This document shows, one piece after another, positions 43,864-53,773 of a stretch of 64,000 bases of DNA (position 1 is its first letter; the number at the start of each line of letters is the position of its first letter). Origin of the DNA: Chryseobacterium aquaeductus (lineage in GTDB: Bacteria; Bacteroidota; Bacteroidia; Flavobacteriales; Weeksellaceae). A program made the translations under genes and the position numbers. The DNA is taken from the NCBI RefSeq assembly GCF_905175375.1, contig NZ_CAJIMS010000001.1, forward strand, positions 2,480,001 through 2,544,000. The letters are read 5' to 3'. Under the pieces are notes generated by a model, which saw only the letters and a list, made by a program, of their open reading frames with translations, did not search any database and was not told where the DNA came from.

Positions 43864-44691
43864 ATGTTTAGAAAATTATCTATTTTGGTAGCGGTAGCTG
43901 TCGCAGGTGTGGCAAATAGCCAGATCACGACCCCGTCTCCTTATTGCGCAAGCTCATATTTTGCAAATTATAATATGTTCCAGAATATTAGCATTGCAGG
44001 AACTACACTTTCTTTTGGGGCTGCAGGCAGTTTCGGGGCATCCAATACCTATAAGTATTATAATACAACCACATTTGCAGATCTCACCAAAGCCGGTAAC
44101 AATACCATTACCGTTACGCCTTATTCCGCTCCTGATTTCGAGCCGATTTATTTTGCTTTATGGATTGACTATAACCAGAATAATACCTTCGAAACCTCCG
44201 AGATAGTGATGCAAAACAATAATACCATCAATGCAGCACTCCCTACACTAGGTGCGGCCGCTTCGCCTATTACAAAAACATTTACCATCCCTTCGACAGC
44301 GCTTACCGGCGTTACCAGAGCCAGACTTAAAAGAATGGACGGAACATTTCCTTACAGTGCTTCTTATTCGATGAGTGCTTGCTCGGGCGGTGGATCGTAT
44401 GGATGTACCTACGATTTTAATGTAAATATTATAAACTCATTGTCTGTTTCCGAAACAAAGACTAAAGAGATCGTGACAATATTTCCTAACCCAGCCCGGG
44501 ACCTTATTACGATAGGCCACCAGAAAAATATGATTGCCGCAGAGATCTTTACGATGGATGGTAGACTGATGAAAAAGTATACCGGCACAGATAAGCTGGA
44601 TGTTTCATTTTTACAGAACGGAGAATATATGCTGAAAGTCTATGATAAGTACGGCGCAGCAGTTTCCCAAAAAGTACTTATTGCAAAGTAA
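43864..44691 (+). CDS. GEVED-domain protein with T9SS sorting domain
   Basis: 275 residues. Signal peptide (LVAVAVAGVANSQ, 19). A GEVED domain (about 65-165) shows FALWIDYNQNNTFETSEIV and TGVTRARLKRM. The C-terminal 75 residues (IVTIFPNPARDLITIG to SQKVLIAK) are a T9SS type A sorting domain. GEVED domains are found in many secreted Bacteroidota proteins but their ligand is unknown. It is expected on the surface. A DUF4469 DNA-binding-type gene starts 107 bp downstream, the same order as at other places in this island. Confidence 0.88.
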   Translation: MFRKLSILVAVAVAGVANSQITTPSPYCASSYFANYNMFQNISIAGTTLSFGAAGSFGASNTYKYYNTTTFADLTKAGNNTITVTPYSAPDFEPIYFALWIDYNQNNTFETSEIVMQNNNTINAALPTLGAAASPITKTFTIPSTALTGVTRARLKRMDGTFPYSASYSMSACSGGGSYGCTYDFNVNIINSLSVSETKTKEIVTIFPNPARDLITIGHQKNMIAAEIFTMDGRLMKKYTGTDKLDVSFLQNGEYMLKVYDKYGAAVSQKVLIAK

Positions 44692-44797
44692 GGATGATGA
44701 TAAAAGTAATGCTTCATGGCTTTGAAGAATTGAGCAATATGATCATCACACCTATCAACATGTAGAATAAAAAATATTGATGCTTAAATTTTAAAAA

Positions 44798-45529
44798 ATG
44801 CCCATATTACACAAAATCAAAGCGTATCTCTACGATAACGTTTTAACCAAAGATAATCCCAACGATTTCATCGCACGCACTGTAAGTGAGCGGTCGCTTT
44901 CGGTGGAAGATATCTGCAATTCTGCAGCAGCGCGTGGCGGAGCAGATGTTTCTGCTGCCGCAATGGCACATGCTGCCGAGCTCTTCCTCAAAGAAATGGC
45001 GTATCAGCTCTGCGATGGGTATTCGGTAAACACCGGATATTTTCTGGCAAGCACCACCATCAGAGGAGTATTCGACAGCCCATCGGAAGCCTTCAATCCC
45101 GATAAGCATAGCATTCTGTTTCAGTTTAATCAGGGCGAGAAACTGCGGGCAGAGATTCCGGGTATTGAAGTCAACATCCTTGGTGTAGCAGATTCTACCG
45201 GTGCGGTACTACAGGTAACCGATGTGAAGACGGGCTCGGTAAATGATCTGCTTACCCCGGGCAGAAACCTCAGAATTGCAGGATCTAAGATAAGAATTGC
45301 CGGCGAGAAGCCGGGTAACGGCGTATTTTTCATCAATACGACAACCCAGAATAGTACTGCTGTTGACCCCAGCGATATCGTCATCAATAATCCTTCGGAG
45401 CTGATGATTGTGATCCCGGCATTGCCTGCAGGTACCTATACATTGGAGTTGGTTACACAATTTTCCGGAAGCCGGGTGTTGAAAACAGCGAGAATGGCTG
45501 AGTTTGATAAAGTGCTTACTGTAGAATAA
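44798..45529 (+). CDS. HU-like DNA-binding domain/DUF4469 protein (copy 1)
   Basis: 243 residues, no signal peptide. Residues 1-120 (HKIKAYLYDNVLT, ERSLSVEDICNSAAARGGADVSA, LFLKEMAYQLCDGYSVNTGYF) fit the HU/IHF-like DNA-binding domain of Bacteroidota. Residues about 125-240 fit DUF4469, an Ig-like tail (NDLLTPGRNLRIAGSKI, VINNPSELMIVIPALPAGTYTLEL). It is predicted to be cytosolic and to bind DNA. Over 90% identical by eye to the copy at 53774 except at the C-terminus. It follows a secreted-protein gene. Confidence 0.85.
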   Translation: MPILHKIKAYLYDNVLTKDNPNDFIARTVSERSLSVEDICNSAAARGGADVSAAAMAHAAELFLKEMAYQLCDGYSVNTGYFLASTTIRGVFDSPSEAFNPDKHSILFQFNQGEKLRAEIPGIEVNILGVADSTGAVLQVTDVKTGSVNDLLTPGRNLRIAGSKIRIAGEKPGNGVFFINTTTQNSTAVDPSDIVINNPSELMIVIPALPAGTYTLELVTQFSGSRVLKTARMAEFDKVLTVE

Positions 45530-45855
45530 TAGGCAGCCTGTCTGCATACTGGGTGGGGGTCTGCGTGCATGCAGGAAGACATGATGTTTGCTCCCAGACA
45601 GACATCATGTTCAGCTGCAGGAAAAACGGATGGTGAATTTAATTATACTAAATGGTATAATTAAAAGTATTTGTTAAAATGAGTAACAAAAAAACTGAAG
45701 GAAGTCACTGAGCTAAAAGAATTATGTATTCGGCAGGTTGAATTTTATCAAACTCTGAACATAACGATAACAGTCAGCGTGATTGAGCGGGGAGTACATT
45801 AATATATATATTAAATCTTGCCGTTATTATTATTATAATAAGTAAAGTCAAGAAA
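45530..45855. other. Intergenic region before the giant gene
   Basis: Contains a hairpin (ACATGATGT 45579-45587 with ACATCATGT 45602-45610), an AT palindrome TTAATATATATATTAA (45799-45814) and AAATCTTGCCG, which also begins the intergenic repeats at 54831, 55723, 58663 and 60393. No gene. Confidence 0.5.
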
Positions 45856-48800
45856 ATGAAAAAAATTAACCTTTTAATGTTTTTATGTTCTTTATTGTGC
45901 AATATTTTAATATTTGCACAAGGACATAATCCTGGGGCGGTTTTGCCGGCTACACCCAGTACCGTTCCGTGGAATGTTTATACTTCAGCACCAGATTACA
46001 GGCAAGATGCTTCTGTAACCAATGCCCAAAATACGGCACTATTGCCTACGGGAACAAGTGGTACCGATATCTTTGCAAATTATACGGTAGATACTTCGGC
46101 TTACACATTTTATTTGGTATATACCACCAATGGTAGCATACCCACCAAAATCAATGGAACGGTGGTAAATATGTCTTTTGCAGTTTTTAGTACCCCAAAT
46201 AGAATTTGGGGAGGAAAAATACCACAGCAAGCAGCCGGAACGGTTGTTAATTACGTCATATACGTAAATACTACAGGAGGTACATTGGCCGCAGCAAACA
46301 ATCGTATAGCTTCTGCTAATCTTGGTATACAAGGTGCTTGGACAGAAGGAAACGCATATTATAGTTTTGTTTCTCCTGGAGGAGTTCCTAATTCTCTGCT
46401 TTGGCTTAAGGCAGATGCAGGTATCACCTCAACTACTGCGGGTTTTTTTACTAACGTAAGCCAATGGGGCGACCAAAGCGGGAACGGCTTAAATGCTACG
46501 CAAAGTACCGCTGGTAACAGACCAGAGTACTGGGATCGTCTTCTCTTCAGTGGTGGTACCCAGAGAGCATTTAACTTCAATCCAACTATTGCTTTTACTT
46601 CAGCGACATCTCCAGATTATTTTACACTTCCTTCTGGGTTTTCTAGTTTTACCAATGGTATGTCTTCGTTTGTTGTGAGTACTGTAAACACTGGATCTGC
46701 TACAACTTCAGAAACTGTTTTTGATCTCGGTAACGGGCAGGCGAATAATAATATCCGCTTGTTTAAAAATCCCCTTCAAGGTTATTTTACTGCTAGAGTC
46801 TATAATGGCGGAACGGCTGCTACAGCCATTAATTCGTCTGCTAATGCTACTTTGCAATCTAAGCCGGATATCTTCGGATATGAATTATCCGGCGGAACAG
46901 CGGGTAGCAATAACACTGGACAGCTAATTGTCAACGGATTACAAAGCAGCGTGGCTACACAGCGTGTACCCAATGTGGTGACCCGTTCTTCTAACTATAT
47001 TGGCTTTTCAGCTTTTGCGGGAGATGATGGTCTGTTTAGTGGAATGCCAGAACTTATTTTATATAACAGACAACTAAGCACTTCCGAGCGAAACAGGGTC
47101 AATTCCTATCTTGCAATCAAGTATGGAATTGCTCTGGGACAAAGCACTCCGCAGAACTATGTTAGCAGCGATGGATCTGTAGTATGGGATGCTGTCACGG
47201 CGGGTAGTTTTAACAATGATATTGCAGGAATTGGTCGGGATGACGCTTCTGGTCTTTATCAGAAAATAAGTAACAGTATTACTAGTGGTATTACCACTAG
47301 TAATACCGATCTTATACAACCGATTTTTTCTGCTGGTCCTATAACCTCCTTGAATAGTGATAATACAGGAGTAATAGCCGATAAGAGTTTTATGATGTGG
47401 GCAAACAACGGTGGATCAGATAAATTTAATACAGCTATCACTGGAATACAGAGGGTTAATTTCAGAATGCAGAATATTTGGCAGATACAAACCCTTAATC
47501 CCGGAGGGCTGCCTTCAACGGTTCGTATAGCTTTACCACAATTCACAGTATCTGTGAGCAATCCTATGCTTTTAGTAAGTAACACGGCAAGCTTTAGCAG
47601 TGCATCTGCCCAGTATCCTATGAATGTGGTTACGGTAGATAATGTTAGCTATCTTGTAGCTGATGTGAGTCTGAGTGCAGGTCAGTACTTTACGTTTGCT
47701 GGTCTGCTAGGTTCCCCGGGAGGAGTATCTGGGGGTTACTTTTGGCTAAGAGCAGATATAGGTACCTATTCTTCCACAGATGGAGACAATCTTCTTTACT
47801 GGAATGATGTTTTTAACTATGGTACTATTGCTGATAGTGGTACTGGCACCACATATAGTGATAGTCCATCGAGTAATATTAATTTTAATCCGACGATACA
47901 ATTTGGTGGTTTTTTCAGATATAATGCTTCGGGAAGACCTATCCCTTCTTCCACGGCTGCGGCGGGTTTCGCAGTGGGTACATCCAGTGCGCTTTCAAAC
48001 ACTAATTATTTCACATTTTTGAGTACTGGAGGTTCTTTAGGTCTTCTTGCACCCGATGCCAGTGGCAATGTGGTTTGGCGGGGACCTAATACTAGTGTAC
48101 TATCCGCTGCTTGGGGTGGCAGTTTTGGTGTGCCATATATGTGGTCGGGCATGAGTAATTCAGCCATTACTCCAAACCGTTCATTGTTTAGGGACGGCTT
48201 GCAAATTGCCAGTGGGGCAGGGGTTACTACTTTTTCAAATGCAGCCACAACAACTACTAATATTGGAAGCAATGGAAATAGAGGAGAAGTGATTTCATTT
48301 ATTATACCACTCACGGTAACTCAAAGACAACAAGTGGAAAGTTATCTTGCAATTAAGTATGGTATATCACAGGGAAATATTTCTTCACCTGTTAATTATT
48401 TGGATGGAAATGGCACGGTTATATGGACAGGTAGCTCAACTTACCAAAATAATGTATCAGGTATTGGCCGGGATGACGTTTCTATACTTTATCAAAAACA
48501 ATCCAAAAGTGTAAACAGTGGCTCACAAGTAGTAATTGCTTTGGGAACTGTTGCCGTAAGTAATAATACGAACTCCAACACCTTTGCATCGGACAAGCAA
48601 TTTTTTGTTTGGGGTGATGATAATGGTTCATTAACGAACATATTAAGCACAGGTAATACAACTTATCCTTTCCGTTTTTCACGTATATGGAAAACACAGA
48701 ATACAAGTAGTTTCGCACAAGGCATTACGGTATATTACCCTGTGAGCGCTTTTGGTAATGCCCCAGTCAGTACAGTAAGCTTACTGTATGGCACATCTAC

Positions 48801-51800
48801 AACGTCATTGAACGATGGTACGGCTTCTGCCATAGCCCAATCAAGTACGACGATGATCAATGGCGTAAGTTACTATGTGTTTGCTGTGCCACCGGGACAG
48901 GTTGGCAATATGCAGTTTTTTACATTTACAGGAACACAAGCTTCACCGGGTGGGGTAACAGGAGAATCATTATGGTTAAGGTCAGATGCGGATACTTCAA
49001 CTACTGTTGATGGCACTAATTTGTCTTCATGGTTAGACCAGTCAGGGAATGGAAATCATGCGGCACAGGCTACTGGGATAAACCAACCTTTATATCGTTC
49101 GGCAAATACAGGGCTTTTAAATTTTAACCCATCCATCTATTTTGATGGAAATACAACCAGTGATGCCAACCGTGACTGGTTGGATATTACTTCTCCGTCG
49201 AATAATTTGAATACCGCTAACTCCAATTACAATATTTTTGCGTCATATAGTACACAAAGCATAGGGCAGGACATAGTTTGTTACATAAGCGATGGTACAG
49301 GTGTCAAATATGATGGTTATGGTGATGCGAATACAGGGGGAGTATTAGAATTTCACTTGGGTACCAATACCAGCAATCCGGATGCATTTTTGCAGGACAG
49401 GACAGCCGTAGGGAATACTTCAATTTCTGCATACACTCATTCTATAGGTATTCCATTCATTCAAAGAGGGGTGTATTTAAATGCCAGTGTGCGTGTATCT
49501 GTTAACGGCTCTGCAGAAACATCTACAGCTACCACACGGGTTAATAAGACTGCATCCAACTACCGGATCGGAGGTCATACCGATACTACCACCGGCACGT
49601 TTGGACGGTTTTTCTATGGAAATCTTACAGATGTTATAATATATAAGTCCGATTTGTCTGCTGCGAATAAGAATAGGGTGGAATCCTATCTGGCCATCAA
49701 AAATGGTGTGACATTAAATCAGACAACGGCTCAAAATTACACAGCATCCGATGGTACAACTATTTTTTGGGATGGTACTACCAATGCAACGTACAGAAAC
49801 AACATCGCAGGAATAGCGAGAGATGATCTATCCGCATTAAATCAGAAACAAGCTGCTTCTCAAAATTCAGGCATCCAGCCAGTCGTGGCTCTTGGAAATA
49901 TTTTTGATACCAACGCCAACAATACCAACACCTTTAGTGGAGATTTATCGGCATTAGTATGGGGGTCAGATACAGGAAGTACCAACTTTGCAACACCTTT
50001 TGCTTTCGGAAGTTTAAACAGTAGAATGACACGATTTTGGAAAGTACAGGAAACAGGCACGGTAGGTACGGTAAAAGTAGCCTTATTGAAGAGTCAAATG
50101 CCTTTAAATTTAACTCATCATACCTTACTTGTAAGTTCAAATGATACTTTTGATGGAGCCGATACAAGAACCGCGATGACGTTAGAGACTATAGGCGGAG
50201 TAGAATATTACACTGCTACAGTATTAGATTTTAATTCAGGTGATTTCTTTAGTTTTGCAGCACTTGTAACAGCACCAGGAGGAGTAATAACGAACCTGCA
50301 AAGGTGGTACAAAGGAGATGCAGGGGTTACTACTGCAACAGGAGTTTCTGCTTGGCAAGATCAAGCGGGTGGCTTCACGGTTGATCAAGGTACAGCAGCC
50401 AATCAGCCTACCTATAATACTGCAAGCAGTCTTTTAAATTTTAATCCATCTATTAGTTTTGACGGAACGAATGATGTACTAACAAGTGCTACAGCTGGTG
50501 TCATATCTGGTTCAGGTGCCACTACTTATCATTTTATTACTACTGTAGATGGAACTGGAATTGGTAAGAATGTATTAAACACAGGGGTGGTGGATACGAA
50601 TGATTTTAGCTTAAGAGGTACAAACGGTCCAACTGGTCATCTAGCCAAGGTCGTAGCTGGCAATAACAGTAACCTGGCTTCAATTGCTAATGCTTATACC
50701 TTAAACCAAGCTAGTCTTACTCGCGCTGGATATAGTGGCTCAGCTAATTATATTTCATCAGAAGGTGGCTCAGAGACTACTTCATCTGCTTACACTGCCA
50801 ATGTTAATAATGCTAACATTCGTATTGGTAGTAAACTTGACGGAACTTTCTATTGGAATGGAAAAATTGGAGAGATCATTACATACAATGGGAAACAATC
50901 TGCCGCAGATTATATTAAGGTAGAATCTTATTTAGCTGTAAAATATGGAATCACAAAAGCAGGAAACTATCAAAACTCTTCGGCTACAGTAACATGGAAT
51001 TCTGGTGGAGGATATGACAATAACATTGCAGGAATAGCAAAAGATGATGCATCAGCCTTAAATCAGAAACAATCTCAAAGTGTAAACGTTGCTACATCAC
51101 AAGTGGTAATAGCATTAGGTACTGTAGCTGCAGATAATATTTCTAATGCTAATACATTTAGCACAGACAATCAATTCTTTGTTTGGGGTGATGATAATGG
51201 TTCATTAACGAACATATTAAGTACAGGTAATCCAACATTTTCCTATCGTTTTACAAGAATATGGAAAACTCAGAATACAGGAAGTTTTGCACAAGGCATT
51301 ACAGTCTATTATCCAGTAAGTGTATTTGGAAATGCTCCGTCAACTACAGTAAGTTTATTGTATGGAACGTCTACCACATCGTTAAGTAATGGTACAGCTA
51401 CAGCTATAGCACAAACGAGTACGACTACAATAAATGGAACGAGTTATTATGTATTCACAGTACCATCAGGACAGGTGTCTAATATGCAGTTTTTTACATT
51501 TACAGGAACACAAACTTCACCAGGAGGGGTAAGTAATAATCTAGCTTTATGGTTGCGTGCTGACGCTGGTACAAATACCACGACTGATGGAGCATCTGTT
51601 ACCTCATGGAATGATCAAAGTATATGGGGACGACATGCTGGAAATGCCAATCTAGTAAATTACCGTTCAGGATCAAATATCAAAGCAATCAATTTTAACT
51701 CTGTGGTTGATTTTGACAATGCAGATTCCCGCATCTATAATATCACGGGCGGATTAATGAGTACCACAACTTCTCTTAGCCAGTTCTTTTTAATTGCGGA

Positions 51801-53097
51801 TGTGCCAACCACAGGCTTTAGCACTCAAAAATATTTTGGAGGATTTTCTTCATCTTTTTCGTCTGGTGGTACTTTTTTCAATGAAGCGCCTTCTTTCAGA
51901 CCAACAATCTCCGCACATCTTACTTCGGGTGCGAGTACCTCATCTCTTACTTTTAACCCATCGCTACTTGGTACAAAAGCAATGATGGGCCTAGTATTGA
52001 ACCCCCCTGCTAATACAATAGCTCTGCGTCAGAATGGTATTCAATCTGCGTCTTTGCCAACAGGAACGAGTCGTGTAGGAAATGATGGTTATATTTTGGG
52101 GAATGACAATTTTGACGGTTGGGGAGATAATCCGTCGCCTGAGGCTCCTATCGGAGAGGTAATTGCCTATGAGACTAATCTCAGCGGAACTGACCTTGCC
52201 AAAGTAGAAAGTTATTTGGCGATTAAATACGGTATGACACTCGGTACTAATGCTGCTGCAGTTAGCTATCTCAACAGTGCCGGAACAAGTATCTGGACGG
52301 GTTCTACAAACTACCAAAATAATATAGCAGGTATAGGTCTGGATGAATTGTCTGCACTCAACCAAAAAGTATCAAAATCTGTTAATAATGGCAGTGTGCT
52401 TACTATTGCTACCAATGCAGATTTTACGTTATCTAATGATGACCCTAGCAGAACAGCAATTAGTAATAATCTAAGTGCATTGGTAATAGGAGATGACAAT
52501 GGTTCTGCTTCAACTGTTGTAAATACAGGACTAGCTCCTTCCTTTAATACTAGATTAGTCCGCAAATGGGCTATAAAAAATACTAATTATACTCAGAATG
52601 CAAGTCTTCAGTTCTCTGGTCTTCCTGCGGGATATAGCTGGAATCTAGTATGGGATGCAGATGGTGATTTCTCATCCGGAGCTGTAAACATTGGGGCATT
52701 AAATGGAAGCGGACAAGGCACATTTACTGCGGCTCAACTGTCAACGGGTTATCTATCCATAATGGCATCTGCTGTATGCTACAAACCTGCGGCTACTATA
52801 GGCACCACCTTAGATTCTAAATACGGTATTACCGCACTGGGCAGAGCAGGAAGTGATCATCCGGATAATTGGCCAATGGTACGGAAAGGCGCTTGGATGG
52901 TATTGGAAGCTAAAACCAAAGGATTGGTGATCAATAGATTGACAACAGCGCAGATTGCGGCAATTCCCGCTGCGAATCTTGTAGAAGGAATGATGATTTA
53001 TGACACTACAGGCAATTGTCTGAAGGTCTACACCAGTACCGATGGTGGCAGCACCTTCAGCTGGCAGTGCTTCAGCACACAAACCTGTCCTGATTAA
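45856..53097 (+). CDS. Giant (2,413-residue) modular surface protein with five LamG/DUF8202-type modules
   Basis: Signal peptide (SLLCNILIFAQ, about 23). After a unique 150-residue part, five modules begin at about residues 178, 626, 1035, 1478 and 1893. Each starts with a concanavalin-like block (LWLKADAGITS...VSQWGDQSGNG), has RVNSYLAIKYGIALG in the middle and ends with NDIAGIGRDDASGLYQK and a 'FVWGDDNGS'-type segment. Modules 2 and 4 share long stretches of nearly identical DNA (48590-48960 and 51170-51540). The last 110 residues (VINRLTTAQIAAIPAANL...GMMIYDTTGNCLKVY) are the tail-fibre-like module also found in its neighbours, and no T9SS sorting domain is present. It is probably a filamentous or adhesive surface protein. 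Genes for a small related protein and a DUF4469 protein follow closely. Confidence 0.85.
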   Translation: MKKINLLMFLCSLLCNILIFAQGHNPGAVLPATPSTVPWNVYTSAPDYRQDASVTNAQNTALLPTGTSGTDIFANYTVDTSAYTFYLVYTTNGSIPTKINGTVVNMSFAVFSTPNRIWGGKIPQQAAGTVVNYVIYVNTTGGTLAAANNRIASANLGIQGAWTEGNAYYSFVSPGGVPNSLLWLKADAGITSTTAGFFTNVSQWGDQSGNGLNATQSTAGNRPEYWDRLLFSGGTQRAFNFNPTIAFTSATSPDYFTLPSGFSSFTNGMSSFVVSTVNTGSATTSETVFDLGNGQANNNIRLFKNPLQGYFTARVYNGGTAATAINSSANATLQSKPDIFGYELSGGTAGSNNTGQLIVNGLQSSVATQRVPNVVTRSSNYIGFSAFAGDDGLFSGMPELILYNRQLSTSERNRVNSYLAIKYGIALGQSTPQNYVSSDGSVVWDAVTAGSFNNDIAGIGRDDASGLYQKISNSITSGITTSNTDLIQPIFSAGPITSLNSDNTGVIADKSFMMWANNGGSDKFNTAITGIQRVNFRMQNIWQIQTLNPGGLPSTVRIALPQFTVSVSNPMLLVSNTASFSSASAQYPMNVVTVDNVSYLVADVSLSAGQYFTFAGLLGSPGGVSGGYFWLRADIGTYSSTDGDNLLYWNDVFNYGTIADSGTGTTYSDSPSSNINFNPTIQFGGFFRYNASGRPIPSSTAAAGFAVGTSSALSNTNYFTFLSTGGSLGLLAPDASGNVVWRGPNTSVLSAAWGGSFGVPYMWSGMSNSAITPNRSLFRDGLQIASGAGVTTFSNAATTTTNIGSNGNRGEVISFIIPLTVTQRQQVESYLAIKYGISQGNISSPVNYLDGNGTVIWTGSSTYQNNVSGIGRDDVSILYQKQSKSVNSGSQVVIALGTVAVSNNTNSNTFASDKQFFVWGDDNGSLTNILSTGNTTYPFRFSRIWKTQNTSSFAQGITVYYPVSAFGNAPVSTVSLLYGTSTTSLNDGTASAIAQSSTTMINGVSYYVFAVPPGQVGNMQFFTFTGTQASPGGVTGESLWLRSDADTSTTVDGTNLSSWLDQSGNGNHAAQATGINQPLYRSANTGLLNFNPSIYFDGNTTSDANRDWLDITSPSNNLNTANSNYNIFASYSTQSIGQDIVCYISDGTGVKYDGYGDANTGGVLEFHLGTNTSNPDAFLQDRTAVGNTSISAYTHSIGIPFIQRGVYLNASVRVSVNGSAETSTATTRVNKTASNYRIGGHTDTTTGTFGRFFYGNLTDVIIYKSDLSAANKNRVESYLAIKNGVTLNQTTAQNYTASDGTTIFWDGTTNATYRNNIAGIARDDLSALNQKQAASQNSGIQPVVALGNIFDTNANNTNTFSGDLSALVWGSDTGSTNFATPFAFGSLNSRMTRFWKVQETGTVGTVKVALLKSQMPLNLTHHTLLVSSNDTFDGADTRTAMTLETIGGVEYYTATVLDFNSGDFFSFAALVTAPGGVITNLQRWYKGDAGVTTATGVSAWQDQAGGFTVDQGTAANQPTYNTASSLLNFNPSISFDGTNDVLTSATAGVISGSGATTYHFITTVDGTGIGKNVLNTGVVDTNDFSLRGTNGPTGHLAKVVAGNNSNLASIANAYTLNQASLTRAGYSGSANYISSEGGSETTSSAYTANVNNANIRIGSKLDGTFYWNGKIGEIITYNGKQSAADYIKVESYLAVKYGITKAGNYQNSSATVTWNSGGGYDNNIAGIAKDDASALNQKQSQSVNVATSQVVIALGTVAADNISNANTFSTDNQFFVWGDDNGSLTNILSTGNPTFSYRFTRIWKTQNTGSFAQGITVYYPVSVFGNAPSTTVSLLYGTSTTSLSNGTATAIAQTSTTTINGTSYYVFTVPSGQVSNMQFFTFTGTQTSPGGVSNNLALWLRADAGTNTTTDGASVTSWNDQSIWGRHAGNANLVNYRSGSNIKAINFNSVVDFDNADSRIYNITGGLMSTTTSLSQFFLIADVPTTGFSTQKYFGGFSSSFSSGGTFFNEAPSFRPTISAHLTSGASTSSLTFNPSLLGTKAMMGLVLNPPANTIALRQNGIQSASLPTGTSRVGNDGYILGNDNFDGWGDNPSPEAPIGEVIAYETNLSGTDLAKVESYLAIKYGMTLGTNAAAVSYLNSAGTSIWTGSTNYQNNIAGIGLDELSALNQKVSKSVNNGSVLTIATNADFTLSNDDPSRTAISNNLSALVIGDDNGSASTVVNTGLAPSFNTRLVRKWAIKNTNYTQNASLQFSGLPAGYSWNLVWDADGDFSSGAVNIGALNGSGQGTFTAAQLSTGYLSIMASAVCYKPAATIGTTLDSKYGITALGRAGSDHPDNWPMVRKGAWMVLEAKTKGLVINRLTTAQIAAIPAANLVEGMMIYDTTGNCLKVYTSTDGGSTFSWQCFSTQTCPD

Positions 53098-53176
53098 TAA
53101 TTGATATGAATACTTAGGGGCTTTGGTAAAGCAAAGCTCCCTAAGTTCATACATAACTTACCTAAATAATTATAAA

Positions 53177-53695
53177 ATGAAAAAAATACTTATAACATTC
53201 TCATTGCTTATCACTGTTTCATTTTTTGGACAGCTTGCTATAGGCAAGTCCTCCGTAAGCAATGCTTCAGTTTCACTGGAGTTTGGTTCGGGGAATATGG
53301 GCATCATTTTGCCATGGGTAACTTCTACCGCATCAGTAACAGGAGCAGTAGATGGCACTTTTATCTATGATCTCACAGATAAAAAAGTAAAATACAGAAA
53401 CAATGGTGCTTGGATGGATCTGAGTGTAGATGCTACAGGAGTAGTAGATACTACCCTACAAGATTCAAAGACAGAGAATTCAGATGCTAGAGTTGCTATA
53501 GGCACTAATGCCGCAACAGATACTACACCGGGACTTCTGGTACTTACCGATACCGATAAGCTAATGGTATTACCCAAAGTGGTAAGCCCACATCTTAACA
53601 TCATTAATCCCGCAGCGGGGATGATAGCATATGATACTGATAAAAAACAGTTGGCAGTATTTAATGGTACAGTATGGAGCTTCTGGAAACCTTAA
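53177..53695 (+). CDS. Small exported protein with two tail-fibre-like modules
   Basis: 172 residues from the ATG at 53177 (MKKILITFSLLITVSFFG, a signal peptide). It has two copies of the module found at the end of the giant protein: MGIILPWVTSTASVTG...GTFIYDLTDKKVKYRNNGAW (about 38-85) and LMVLPKVVSP...AAGMIAYDTDKKQLAVFNGTVW (about 125-170). It is 79 bp after the giant gene and 78 bp before the DUF4469 gene, all in one direction, so one operon is likely. It may associate with the C-terminus of the giant protein through the shared module (inference). Confidence 0.75.
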   Translation: MKKILITFSLLITVSFFGQLAIGKSSVSNASVSLEFGSGNMGIILPWVTSTASVTGAVDGTFIYDLTDKKVKYRNNGAWMDLSVDATGVVDTTLQDSKTENSDARVAIGTNAATDTTPGLLVLTDTDKLMVLPKVVSPHLNIINPAAGMIAYDTDKKQLAVFNGTVWSFWKP

Positions 53696-53773
53696 GATAA
53701 ATATTTTATTAGGTTATTTATAATAGAATCTGATAAACTTAGTATGAATAGTAATATTTTAAACGAATAACAA

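Noticed and set aside
43826..45814. AT-rich palindromes TTAATTATATATTAA and TTAATATATATATTAA as a shared operator
   Set aside because: AT-only palindromes are frequent by chance in DNA of this composition and their arms differ.
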